Shown: piece after piece, positions 10,840-29,459 of the stretch
How positions within the stretch are numbered: position 1 is the first letter of the stretch
Layout of the letters: each line of letters opens with the position of its first letter
NCBI GenBank assembly: GCA_027382625.1
Contig: JAJKFJ010020904.1
Location: forward strand, 310,001-374,000
Direction of reading: 5' to 3'
Length of the DNA stretch: 64,000 nucleotides
Source: Tetmemena sp. SeJ-2015
Taxonomy: Eukaryota > Ciliophora > Spirotrichea > Sporadotrichida > Oxytrichidae
The notes under the pieces: model-generated
Databases searched by the model: none
Told to the model about the DNA's origin: nothing
What the model saw: the letters and a program-made list of their open reading frames with translations, nothing else
Translations under genes and position numbers: made by a program

Positions 10840-13800
10840 ATGAATTTAAAAATGAAGGAATAGTTTCAAGGGAGAAAGACCTTATCTTTAATTTTGCTTG
10901 TGATATGTTCAATAAATTTGGTAGAAGGATATAAGGCTCCTTTGAGATTTGCTTAATAAAGAGACTACCCTGACAAGAAAGTGTCAACCTAAACTTCTTC
11001 TGCAAATTAAGATGAGAAAGCAAATTCTAGATCCCTATCTTCTACTTGCAATAGGATTGAACTCTCTACTAAGTCAATTTTTAAAAATTTAATTTCACAG
11101 GACGCATAGAGTGATATGATTAGCTCAGGAGTCATATAAAAGCAATTTGATCAAAGAATTACAGAGAAATACGACCTCTACTATCTACCTTACGAGACAG
11201 ATTTACAATAGCTTTATCTTTAGTCACCCGTGCCTCTAGCTGGAACTCCTTTCCTTAAAACCTCCGATAATCGATTAAAGGGATCAGTTTCTATAAAAGA
11301 TCTTGGCGAAAATGATGATGATGTCGATAGCTAGGTTTAAATAATATCTTCTTTATTTGAAAAGAATAAAATAGGTTAGTTTAAGTATAGATGCGAATTT
11401 CCTGAAAGTTATTAAAATTAAAGTCAACTACGAATGCAGTTCATAGATAGTTGGAGTTCCACTTGTGACTTTAGTTTTGGAGTTTAAATTAATCAAAAAA
11501 TAATATTACTAATTTAAGCTTGATTTAGCAAAACTTTTTTTAAAATTAACTGCTGTTATTTTACGTTATATATTATCTATCTGCTTTACCCTCGTAGATC
11601 ATGAGTTTCCTGGCAGTTGAGAAAAGTGTCCATTTGGGACGATCTAGGGCTCATTCGATAGCGCTTGCAAAATTAGCTGGACTTTATCCTGCGCAATGAC
11701 CCTCTATCTGCTCTCCTGAAGGAGTTAACCGGACTTTAATGTGGCAGGTGCCAATTATTCATAAATGCAACCTCCTAATAAAAATTGCCCTCACAAATTG
11801 AGGATTCAGCCTGCATGCACAGGATCATTATTTCTCCCCTTGAACTGCTCTTTCCATTGATACCCATATTGTAAAGGTTTTATATAAAAACTGAGTGTAT
11901 TAATAGTTATATAATAAATGAGCTATTTAGCATAAATCTAGCAGCATTAAGCTCTCAAAATGGTTAACTTTTGATTTTTAAGAAATAAAAAACTAAAAAT
12001 TATTTGAGCTATAATAAGGAAAAAAAAGTTTTTTAGAGATGGAGTTCATAATATCTGAGAAACAGAATGGATTTTAGAAATTATTTAAAAGTTGGAATGT
12101 TATAAATCACTTTTTTGAAATTAATTAGGTTAACTGTCAATTAATTAAAAAACTTTTACCCGCGGGGGGTTCGAACGACCGTCCTCCAATCATTAATCAG
12201 ACTCAATAGTAGAAATACCATTGAGCGGGGCGAAGTCTGATTAATGATTGGAGGACGGTCGTTCGAACCCCCCGCGGGTAAAAGTTTTTTAATTAATTGA
12301 CAGTTAACCTAATTAATTTCAAAAAAAGTGATTTATAACATTCCAACTTTTTAATAATTTCTAAAAACCATTCTGTTTCTCAGATATTATGAGCTCCATC
12401 TCTAAAAAACTTTTTTTTCCTTATTATAGCTCAAATAATTTTAAGTTTTTTATTTCTTAAAAATCAAAAGTTAACCATTTTGAGAGCTTAATGCTGCTAG
12501 ATTTATGCTAAATAGCTCATTTATTATATAACTATAAATACACTCAGTTTTTATATAAAACCTTTACAATATGGGTATCAATGGAAAGAGCAGTTCAAGG
12601 GGAGAAATAATGATCCTGTGCATGCAGGCTGAATCCTCAATTTGTGAGGGCAATTTTATTAGGAGGTTGCATTTATGAATAATTGGCACCTGCCACATTA
12701 AAGTCCGGTTAACTCCTTCAGGAGAGCAGATAGAGGGTCATTGCGCAGGATAAAGTCCAGCTAATTTTGCAAGCGCTATCGAATGAGCCCTAGATCGTCC
12801 CAAATGGACACTTTTCTCAACTGCCAGGAAACTCATGATCTACGAGGGTAAAGCAGATAGATAATATATAACGTAAAATAACAGCAGTTAATTTTAAAAA
12901 AAGTTTTGCTAAATCAAGCTTAAATTAGTAATATTGATTCAAGAATTTGATGGCTGTCCCAATTTCCATATCTCTTGGCAGAAGAGCTGCGGCAACGATT
13001 AAGTTGGTGAGATTTACCTCTCTTAAATAACTTTATAGCACCCATGGCAGGTTTAATAATCCAAGAGGCCAACTCGCTTTTTGATAGACCAATAATTTTA
13101 AAGGATGGTACAATGAGAGAGAATGATATTATTGTACCTGCAACTATAGATAAAATGTACCTTAAAATAGAAGCTACAGAAAACTAAGTTGTAATATAGA
13201 AAATTCTCTCTTGAATTGTTTTAGTATCAATTGGATCCTCCATATATCAAGAATCTTTATTCCACGCATGATATTATGTATCCAGTTCTTAAGAGTAATG
13301 CAGCTTGGGGTGGGGAAATTTCCCGCAAATCAATTAAGCATCTCTTGATAGAATTCAATTGCATGGGAATAGATGCTACTAAAGATGTTCAACTAGTGAT
13401 TCCTTCAAAATATTCAGACTATGAAGATATTCAAATCAATTTTAGAAAGATCTGCTCTCACTGTAGGATTTATCTCTCTTTAAATTTCTTTAGTGTCGAT
13501 ATTTCAAGTCCTTGAGAAAGATGTGAAAGAATCTGCTCTATTCGATATCTTACTTATCTTCTTTTTGTAGTCTCTTATCTATTTGACTAATTTCTTGTAG
13601 GCTTTTCGTCGGGAGCAATATTCTCTGCTGTCTAATTGTGTGCAACAAATTCTTAGTCTCTTAGGGTTTTAGTGTGCCTAATATTAATATTCCAGGCTAA
13701 GATGCAATGAACAGCGACTCCTTCTCTTCTAAGCTGACAACAATTCAATATCAAACAAAGCGCAGCTACAATAAATTCCAAAAAGCTTTCAAAGGACAAT

Positions 13801-14192
13801 TCCAAATTTTAAAGCAAAAGTTTTCTAATTGGAGTGAGTCAAGAGGAGGTTACACAACTCTCTTTTCTTAGCAAAGAGGCTATTAAAATGAAGAGATCAA
13901 TTAAAGTGAAAGATAGAATGAAAGAAAGCAATCAAGCTAGAACACCTCCAATTAAAATACTGTGATGAAGAAGAATAGTCCTCAGATGAAAATGAAGCCG
14001 AGGTTTGATGGAATTTTAAATAATGCTTTTGAAGAAGAGATTCATATAGATTTGAACGGTTCAGGAGCAAGAAGCAAACCAGCTCATTACGATTCTTCTA
14101 GTGGAAATGATGAAGAGGAAGGTGTTGATAAAAGTTTTGGAAAATTCATAGGAAGTGATCATGAAAGCAGATAAGAATACGGAGGTATTTGA
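10840..14192 (+). CDS. Secretory-pathway membrane protein, unknown family, split by a palindromic IES
   Basis: Start ATG 10840 gives a signal peptide: basic start, hydrophobic core TLSLILLVICSINLV, likely cleavage after VEG, then YKAPLRFAQQRDYPDKK. The lumenal/extracellular part follows, with NDQVGEIY, AGLIIQEANSLFDRP, DIIVPATIDKMYLKI and a Cys-bearing block (EFNCMGID, ICSH). A hydrophobic stretch near 13545-13600 (LFDILLIFFLQSLIYLTNFL) is a likely transmembrane segment; a basic then acidic cytoplasmic tail ends at TGA 14190-14192. Type I topology is inferred. The IES at 11488-12936 sits between DFSFGVQ and IQEFDGCPNFH. Further unresolved joins lie near 13030, 13200 and 13680. I recognise no family. 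Confidence 0.6.
11488..12936 (+). other. IES, pointer ATT (1449 bp), filled by an inverted repeat
   Basis: ATT at 11488-11490 and 12937-12939. Removal joins DFSFGVQI to QEFDGCPNFHISW in frame. This is by far the largest IES resolved in the window, and nearly all of it is the foldback element annotated separately. Confidence 0.75.
11502..12935. repeat. 1434-bp foldback element: two ~702-bp inverted arms, 30-nt spacer
   Basis: Left arm 11502-12203 and right arm 12234-12935 are reverse complements apart from a few substitutions and homopolymer indels (for example near 12052/12392 and 12345). The outer ends read AATATTACTAATTTAAGC inward. The centre is GC-rich (CCGCGGGGGG, TTCGAAC) in an otherwise AT-rich region, and the spacer itself can form a small hairpin (CAAT...ATTG). 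Each arm holds only short frames; no transposase was seen, and the ends do not look like the C4A4-type ends of TBE transposons. It is most simply a non-autonomous foldback/MITE-like element, or an inverted duplication of an IES. High arm identity suggests a recent origin or gene conversion. Confidence 0.9.
13463..13493 (+). other. Probable intron (31 nt)
   Basis: Begins GTAGGA and ends TTTAG; splicing joins RKICSHL to SIFQVLEKDVKES in frame. An IES with pointer TCTTTA (10 bp) would also restore the frame, so the type is not settled. Confidence 0.5.
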
Positions 14193-14253
14193 TATTACAA
14201 GAATATAACTGCTTGAATATTACTTCAATAATTACCTTAACTTCTATAATTGC

Positions 14254-15780
14254 TCAAATTTTAAAAGTGTTAACAATTTAAGTCACCAAGCTCCTAAATG
14301 GAGCAAACATCACATGCTTGAACACTTATGCATGTAAACTGCTCTTTTCATAAAATCCTATTATCAATGTCTAATTCACAATGTCCAGCAACTAATTTAC
14401 CTGTTCCAATAGCGGGATATCTTTAAATAAACATCTGAAATATATCTTATGGTCTATAATATAGGGTTGTTTCTTTGCAAAGTTATTAAAATGCAGTTAT
14501 TTGTTTCTTGCTTTAAAGAAATTTGTGAACTCTTGGGTGAGGATTAGTTAACAGTTTTAGTTTCATAGTAAAATCAATCCATAATACCATCCCTTAACTC
14601 TCCTCTATGATATTTTATTATAAGATTGTCTCCTGAGAGTTTTATGTGCTATTTACAATTTGCCCGAATCTTAGATATTAAGAATCGACTTCTTTTACTT
14701 CTTCACCTTCATCTAAATGCACTTCACGTCTTTTTAGTCTTGGAATTAAAACTATTTCATATCTATACAAAAAATAATTAATTCCTGAGGTATTTAAAAT
14801 TTAATAAAGAGGTATTAACATCAAAATTATAATTTATAAATATGCTTTGAATGTATCCCCAATTAGGTTTATCAACATTAAATCTCTACATTCCTTGCAG
14901 TTAAACTTGAGTATTTAATCTGTCCTCAATCCAATAAAAGGGTCTAAGAATTGTTTTATTTTCGCTTCTTAGGCTTTGCTAAGTCCTTAAAATCTTATTA
15001 TAAATACTATTTTAAAGATTGTTAAATTCCTTTAAGGGTAATCTAGCTGAAAAAGGTCAAATAGAGTTCGACTTAGTGTTGCAAACATCTTCTCTACTTT
15101 CTCATCAGAATCTATCACTGCTCTCATCAATACATATTTTTTAGTAAATACAAAAATAGCATATATGGTCGCTTGTGAATTAATCTATTTCAGAGCTTGC
15201 TCAATTTGTATTTGGAAGCTGTTCATTCTTATTGCAAGCTCCTCTCTTAATGTTATTACATCTTGCGACAAGGAATGCTGGGGCTGGTGATTTTTAAAGA
15301 AATTTTTAAACTCCCACATCCTCAACCTATCAATTAATTGCATAAAACATACACCCTTATAACTTCTACTTTTAAATGAGTGTAGACTACATTCCAAATG
15401 TGAGAAATTTGCCTCATTTTTAAGGAACCATCTTTGAAATTCAGATTCTTTTCTATCAAGTAGTTGAGGATTATGATCAAGATATTCTTAGAAATTCTTT
15501 CAAAGATATGCCCCTCGTTCCTACTTTAATTAAAGCCCAATTAAAGGATATGATTCTCTTATCTTTATTCCATTATAGAAAACAAAAATGGATTAAGTTT
15601 ATTAATTAATCAATTCTGACAAAATAGATGTAGATATTTTAAGCATAATTTAAATCTCTATCGGGTAAAAAGGAGATTATTATTTAATTTGAATAAATAT
15701 TGAAATTGAATCTTAAAATTAAATTGATTTCTATCTATTGAGTGAACTTCTGCTAACCTTTTAAGATTCTAGATAATCAT
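14254..15780 (-). CDS. Unknown helical protein
   Basis: Minus-strand open frames with TAR as Gln run across this stretch and end at TGA (complement of 14254-14256). Readable blocks: MIIQNLKRLAEVHSIDRNQF at the right end, HLECSLHSFKSRSYKGVCF and LREELAIRMNSFQIQIEQAL around 15180-15400, EKVEKMFATLSRTLFDLFQ near 15050, and a C-terminal DIPLLEQVNQLLDIVNQTL with FAPFRSLVTQIVNTF. AT-rich parts near 14600-15000 are probably IESs. The proposed ATG (15778-15780) lies only about 20 bp from the stop of the kinase gene to its right, so the start is doubtful. No family recognised. Confidence 0.4.
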
Positions 15781-15799
15781 CACTTCAATACTTTTGAGC

Positions 15800-23172
<7,373 letters not shown>

Positions 23173-23498
23173 ATTTTAATTTGCATTATACTTTTAAATA
23201 AAAGTTATAGGAATATATATGCTGATTAATTTATGATTATATGAGGAATTTTGTTCATTAAATAAACTTGAATTCATCTTGACTCAGATTATATAAACAA
23301 TTATTCAAAATAACTCTATCCCCATCTATTTTGCATTAGAAGTTAAAATGAAGATAAGAATATAGGGACTTTTTTCCCGAAAATGTTAGAGAGTAGTAAG
23401 GATTAAAAAATTGAAGCGTTGTTCTTATAATAATAGAGCAGAAATTATTAATTTATAATTATAAATTATTCCTTCAAGGAACTTAAATAAGTCGGTAA

Positions 23499-24386
<888 letters not shown>

Positions 24387-24510
24387 GTCTGACTCAGAAA
24401 ACGTGTGAATAAATTTCTGCAGCCACCCGTTCTCTCCCTTCTTAAAATAAAGCTTATAAGTTTGTTCCTTAAGTAACAGCTAGATAATCGATCCACAAGA
24501 GGCGACTTTC

Positions 24511-26492
24511 TCAAATTCCTCTCAACAGAATTTTAAATGTTTCTATGTGATGCAATTTATAATTTCCCCAGTCATTCCTAATATGAAAATTTGTGAAATA
24601 TAATTTCAACTATTAGAAACTGGAGTTGTCTATGAGCCTCAGAGTAAATGCAGCTTCTATAAGTTATCTGTAATGTATTTTTATTAAAATTTAAAAATAA
24701 GTTTTAATATGCATTTTAAGATAGAGAGAATTGAAAATTTTTTGTAGTTTATGTTTTTAATAGAATTTAAGAATTAGAGGAGGAGTAACTCTGCTAATTA
24801 TATTTTATACCACTGACTCCTCTCTCTTTATACTTTAGACATATATTTCGTAGCTGTATATCTATAATGCCTGCTCAATCCACTCCAATTCCTATTCATT
24901 TATCATTATGCGAAAATATCTTACCCTCTTCGAAAATTGAGAGCGAAATTGCCGGCTGCATAGCTTTATTGGTTCAATGAAAATTGTTATATTGTTGTTA
25001 TCCTGTAAATATCTTAGTTCTTCTTGACTTGCCACATCTTTTTAAATCAAATAATGGTCAAAAATAAACGTCTACTCTTCAACTCACTCATCTTTCTCTA
25101 GTTTCTCTGAAGCCTTCTCCATCACTTGATCATACAAATTAATTAAGAATGAGCAATGAATAATTCATTATATTTATGATCCGACTTTAGTCTCTTCTAT
25201 CGCTTGTTCGCCTGGCTGATCTATTTTTGAACTTAGCTCTCCAAGCTTTCATCTATAAAAATTCATTAACTCTTTAATTTCTAACTTACCATCATCATCA
25301 TCCTCAATTTCATCGTCATCCTCATCAATTCTACCTTTTTCATCATAGCTGTTAGAGTATAAGGATTTGTCTATATGAAATTTAGAACACGCTTTTATTC
25401 TCACCATCATTCATAGAGGAGTCATGCTTGTTAGAAAGCGCCACTGGATTTATCTAATTGCTTGAGCAAAGCTGTTGATAGTATTCGTTGTGTTTCAACT
25501 TCAGATGCTGATTCAGAGATCCTTCAGAACTGATAGCAAATCTTTAGTGAGCATGCAAATATTTACCCATAAGACTTGGGACAGTCTTCAATCGGACACT
25601 TATAGTGGCGTGCTATCTCTGTGGCTGTCCTACGGTGCCTTTTTCGCTTTTCCTCTGCAATGTCGAAAGTCATTCCAAGTGCTTCTTCATGCTTTCTCTT
25701 ATTAGACTATTAAAGAAGTTAAATGAGAACGAATAGCGGATAGTTTAATTAAGGTTAACTTTTAATTTTAAATTAAGATAGTAAGTTTAGAATGGAGATA
25801 GTTCATGATTGTAGATGTGGCTAGTTAATTTTCTCGTTCTTGATTATACTATCTACACTTATTGCTGTAGTGTTATTTACTAGTTACTAATTCCTTTTAG
25901 CATGGAGATTTGCAATGGCCTGATTGATTAGGGGCTAACTTACCTCAAGTCTATTGAGTTTAAATTGCAGTTCTTGCTTCTCATTCAGTAAGTGCTGAAG
26001 TCTGTTTGTAAGGACGATATTTGCATAGAAGAGCCGACAGTATTCCTTATAGAATTAGTAGTTCTGCTCCTACTCCTGGTCATCCTCATCTCATCCCCAC
26101 CAGTTTTGGAAAGCCCATTGTTTTATTCAGAACCTGCTGGATAATCTGTGCTCTCTGGAACACCTGTGGCTATCCTGTGCACTATAAGAATGAATTATGG
26201 CTCTCAAAAAATTTACACTCAAAGCCCTTTTCAGAAAGATTATCAGCGGCGCTTTCAGCTTTCACCAACCCACTATAAATTCATCAAAGTTAAATACTCT
26301 CTCTTTTTTGTGGACATTAATTTCATAAATTTAACAACCTGCTTACTTAGAATTCAGATTGGTGATGAGTCTCTCTTGCAACTGTTGCTATTGAGCTTGT
26401 GAGCGAGTCTGCCTTTTGGTGTTGGCTGAAGCTTCGTTGCTCGTGCCCCCATTTACCGCTGCGGCAGTCAGTTGGTTCATTTCACTAAACAT
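24511..26492 (-). CDS. C2H2 zinc-finger protein
   Basis: Start ATG (complement of 26490-26492), M-F-S-E-M-N-Q-L. Domains in order: a Gln/Ala-rich start, a coiled coil near 25960-26060 (CRLFYANIVLTNRLQHLL, EKQELQFKLNRLE), a basic stretch, then one C2H2 finger YKCPIEDCPKSYG/SEGSLNQHLKLKH split by an intron; it matches the 'CP..GC.KSY.SEG.LN.H.KLKH' finger type. An acidic run (DEDDDEIEDDDD) follows near 25320. A TGA at 25084-25086 would stop it, but the same frame continues past it with clearly protein-like sequence (TFIFDHYLIQKDVASQEEL, INEQELEWIEQAL); a 12-bp GAG-flanked segment could be an IES removing that TGA. The next in-frame stop is 24511. The left end is therefore uncertain. Probable nuclear DNA- or RNA-binding protein. 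Confidence 0.7.
25253..25289 (-). other. Intron in zinc-finger gene (37 nt)
   Basis: Minus strand GTAAGTTAG...TTTATAG; splicing joins the acidic run to DESLESQVQKQ in frame. Confidence 0.65.
25530..25566 (-). other. Intron splitting the zinc finger (37 nt)
   Basis: Minus strand GTAAATATT...CTATCAG; splicing rejoins CPKSYG and SEGSLNQH of the C2H2 finger exactly. Confidence 0.85.
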
Positions 26493-27205
26493 CACTTAAA
26501 TATTCAGTCAAAATTTTGAGGGGAAAAGCGATCTATAAGGATATTAATAGCAATTTTTATTTAGATCTTAGGACTTATTAAGCCCATTTTTACAAAATAG
26601 GCACTTGAAAGTTTCTGGTTGAAATTTGTGAATATTCAATGCAAATAACAAAACATCAAACAAGAAAGTGAAAATGCTTATTTCTTAGAATGTTGGTACA
26701 ATTATAGGGAAAGGATAAAGAAATCACAATTTAAACTGCTTGGGAATAAATCCTAAAGCTTAATTGAATAAAGAGCTTATTAAAAAATATAGTAAGAAAG
26801 TGTTGTATATTTTAATTAATTTATTGGCGTGAAAAGGAATATCAAAAATGGATTAAAAGAGGGAGGTTTACTTTTTTAAGTCATTGGAAGGTATACCGCC
26901 TGAAGATTATGCCTGATGCATTGGCTTCGAAGACATTATTTGTTAATTTAATTTTAAAAATAAAACTCAAATAAATCCATGCCTACCACCCACTTATTAT
27001 GAATAAATCAACAACTTAAATTTCCTTAATTATTATAAACCCTATATACAAGACTACCCTGCCACTCCCGTGCCTTATATGTTTCTTCTCTTTTTCTGTC
27101 TCGTTCGAATGACGCACATTAAATTCCAATATTATAGAGTGTGAGGTTTATAGGAAAGTGCTAATAAATAAGTTAATATATTGATTGATTATTAGTTAGT
27201 TTGCA
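26493..27205. other. AT-rich region between divergent zinc-finger and MPP10 genes
   Basis: About 710 bp holding both promoters. I see no RNA gene. A 22-codon frame at 26848-26916 (starts MDQKREVYFF) with good codons is the only coding-like patch; see findings. Confidence 0.4.
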
Positions 27206-29349
27206 ATGGCAGGGAGCACAGATAACTCTGAAAGGGATCTTCAAAAACTTCAGAATCTCCTCACAAAAGTAAGCCCTTTAAGAATCGAGCATGCATCTTC
27301 TATTTGAAAACAAAAATTCCCAGATATCCTAATCACTTTATAGATTCAGGAAGAGCCAAGCTTCATATACCTGCAAAATCAAAAGTGCAAATAAGAATTG
27401 CTGCTCGCCCTATAGAGCATGTTCTAGCTTTCTCAGTCAAAGAAAAAGAGCACTAACTAATCTACCCCTAAGATCGTTTTTGAAGGTTTTGGGTTGGAAT
27501 AAGTATGGCAGTAGATAGTGCACCACATAGATAGGAGCAATCAACAACTCATCAGTAAACTTTCAAACTTGGTCAGCAACGAAGATTTTCTCAAAGACCT
27601 CCTCTAGTCAGGAGAGCAAGGTGAAAGCGACGCAGAATCATCAACAGGAGAGGAAAACGCTTAAGAGTCAGGTGAAGAGCCTTCAAGCTAAGGTGACGAC
27701 GAGGAAGAAGGTGAAGAAGAGTAAATGGAAGATAATGAGGATTAAATGATGGACGAGGAAGAAGATGGAGAATAGTTTGATGATGAGCCTGATGAAGGAG
27801 AAGATGAGGATGAGGAGTTAGAGAGGTACTTGGATGATCAAGATGAGGAAGAGGAAATGAAGGACATGCTTAAAATTCCTTCAGATCTCGAAGATGATGA
27901 AGACGAAGAGTTAGATGGAGAAGACGCCAGACTTGATGATGAAGGGGAGGAGTTCGACTAGTTTATCCCTTATATTGAAATTTAAACGAGCTATCAATAC
28001 CTCTTATTTTTGCTATAATGAAGAAGCTGTGGATGATGGAGAAAGAGAGAATGAGATTTTCAAGCTAGCAAATGCATAGGATGAGATGGATCTGAAGAGA
28101 TTTAAGAATAATGAAAAAGCACCACCAGCTGAGTTCTCAAACATAACTCTTTTGCTCATAATTTGAACAAACAAGGAAATGCTTTCAAGAATCGACAGAA
28201 TTGAGGACTAGATGGTAAAAGGAAAGTCTTGGGAACAACTCGGAGAAATCCAGGCTAAGAGTAGACCACTTGACAGTCTCTTAGCAGTGCACTTAGATTT
28301 CAATGTTGCTAGCAAGCTACCACCTCAGATAACTCAAGAGAAGACTAACTCTATAGAGGCAGTGATTAAGTAAAGAATTCTAGATGAATTGTTTGATGAT
28401 CCAATCAGAAAATATACCCTCGAATTTAAGTATTCTTATTAGACTGTAAATATATCAAAGGAGGCAAAGGCGATAATGAGGAAGACTCTTTGTTTGACTT
28501 CACTAAATCGAAGAAGGGTCTTGGTGAATAATACGAGGATGATTTCCGCAAGAAGTTAGTTAATCAAAGTGAGAACCCAGATTAGTACTTGAATTCAAAT
28601 CCTCTCGACTCTTTAGCAGGAGGAGCCGACTCTTCCCTAAAAATGGAAATAGTCGGAATAATGAAGTCTCTCTTCAACCAACTCTTTGTATTTTTATTTT
28701 AAACTGGACTAGATGAGCAATTTCAATTTTGTCCCAAGAATTTCAAACATCAAAGAGGCTACTATTCTACTCAAAATGTACCAGCTCTCATGATCGAAGA
28801 GGCTCTACCAATTTCAGTTTCTACTGCTCAAAGTAAAACTGCCGTGAGGTATTCAGTATCAACGCCTAAAAGCTGAGAGATAAGTCAGAGCTTACTAAAG
28901 AGGAGCGCAGAAAAGAGAGAGCCACCAGAAAGAGAAAGATCAAGGGTCATCTACATCACAAGGAGATGGTGAAGAAGGAGTAACGCAGAGAGCAAGGAGT
29001 TGGACTGCTTGCAGATAGATTTGCAATGAAGGATGTCAAGCGTCAACAAGACAAGAAGAATAAAAAGCTCAAGCAAAAAGAGGGTTTAGTGGATGCAAGC
29101 CTAGTCAAGGATAAGAAGGGAGGTTCTAAGAACGAAATGAAGAGTAGCAAGTTCTTCAAGAAACTGGAGGAAGTTGTCAAATCAGATGCCATTAAGAAAG
29201 AAACCAAGAAGAGAAATAAGCTAGAAGGTTCAGGCAGTGCATATTATTTGAATTCTTAATTGCATATGTTAATCACGAGAACAAACCTTCCAAGAGGTTT
29301 AAGTTATGATCTGGAAAAAGAACTTCAGTTTTTCACCGAAAATACATGA
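27206..29349 (+). CDS. MPHOSPH10: U3 snoRNP protein MPP10
   Basis: Component of the small-subunit processome, nucleolar, needed with U3 snoRNA for 18S rRNA cleavage. ATG 27206 (M-A-G-S-T-D-N-S-E-R). The long acidic middle (27600-27960, Glu/Asp runs such as DEEEDGEQFDDE) is typical. The conserved MPP10 core follows: MLSRIDRIEDQMVKGKSWEQ, GEIQAKSRPLDSLLAVHLDF, LPPQITQEKTNSIEAVIKQRI, LDELFDDPIRKY, then DSLAGGADSSLKMEI, NVPALMIEEALPISVSTA and a Lys/Arg-rich tail (ERRKERATRKRKIKGHLH). One intron is resolved; IESs remain near 27960-28020, 28140-28170, 28430-28470, 28690 and 28840-28870. End TGA 29347-29349, 20 codons beyond an in-frame TAA read as Gln. Confidence 0.9.
27269..27343 (+). other. Intron in MPP10 (75 nt)
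   Basis: GTAAGCCC...TTTATAG; splicing joins LQNLLTK to IQEEPSFIYLQ in frame and removes a TGA. Confidence 0.75.
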
Positions 29350-29459
29350 TCATTATTTAGAGACCCTAATTAAGAATTTAACTTTTGCTAAACATAAGTA
29401 TATCATAACTTAAAGCACATTATTATACAGTTAATTAGGTTAATTAGAAAGAGTAATTT

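Noticed and set aside
12160..12290. A tRNA or Pol III element in the centre of the palindrome, suggested by the TTCGAAC sequence
   Set aside because: The flanking bases do not pair as a T-arm in either orientation and no A box or acceptor stem is present.
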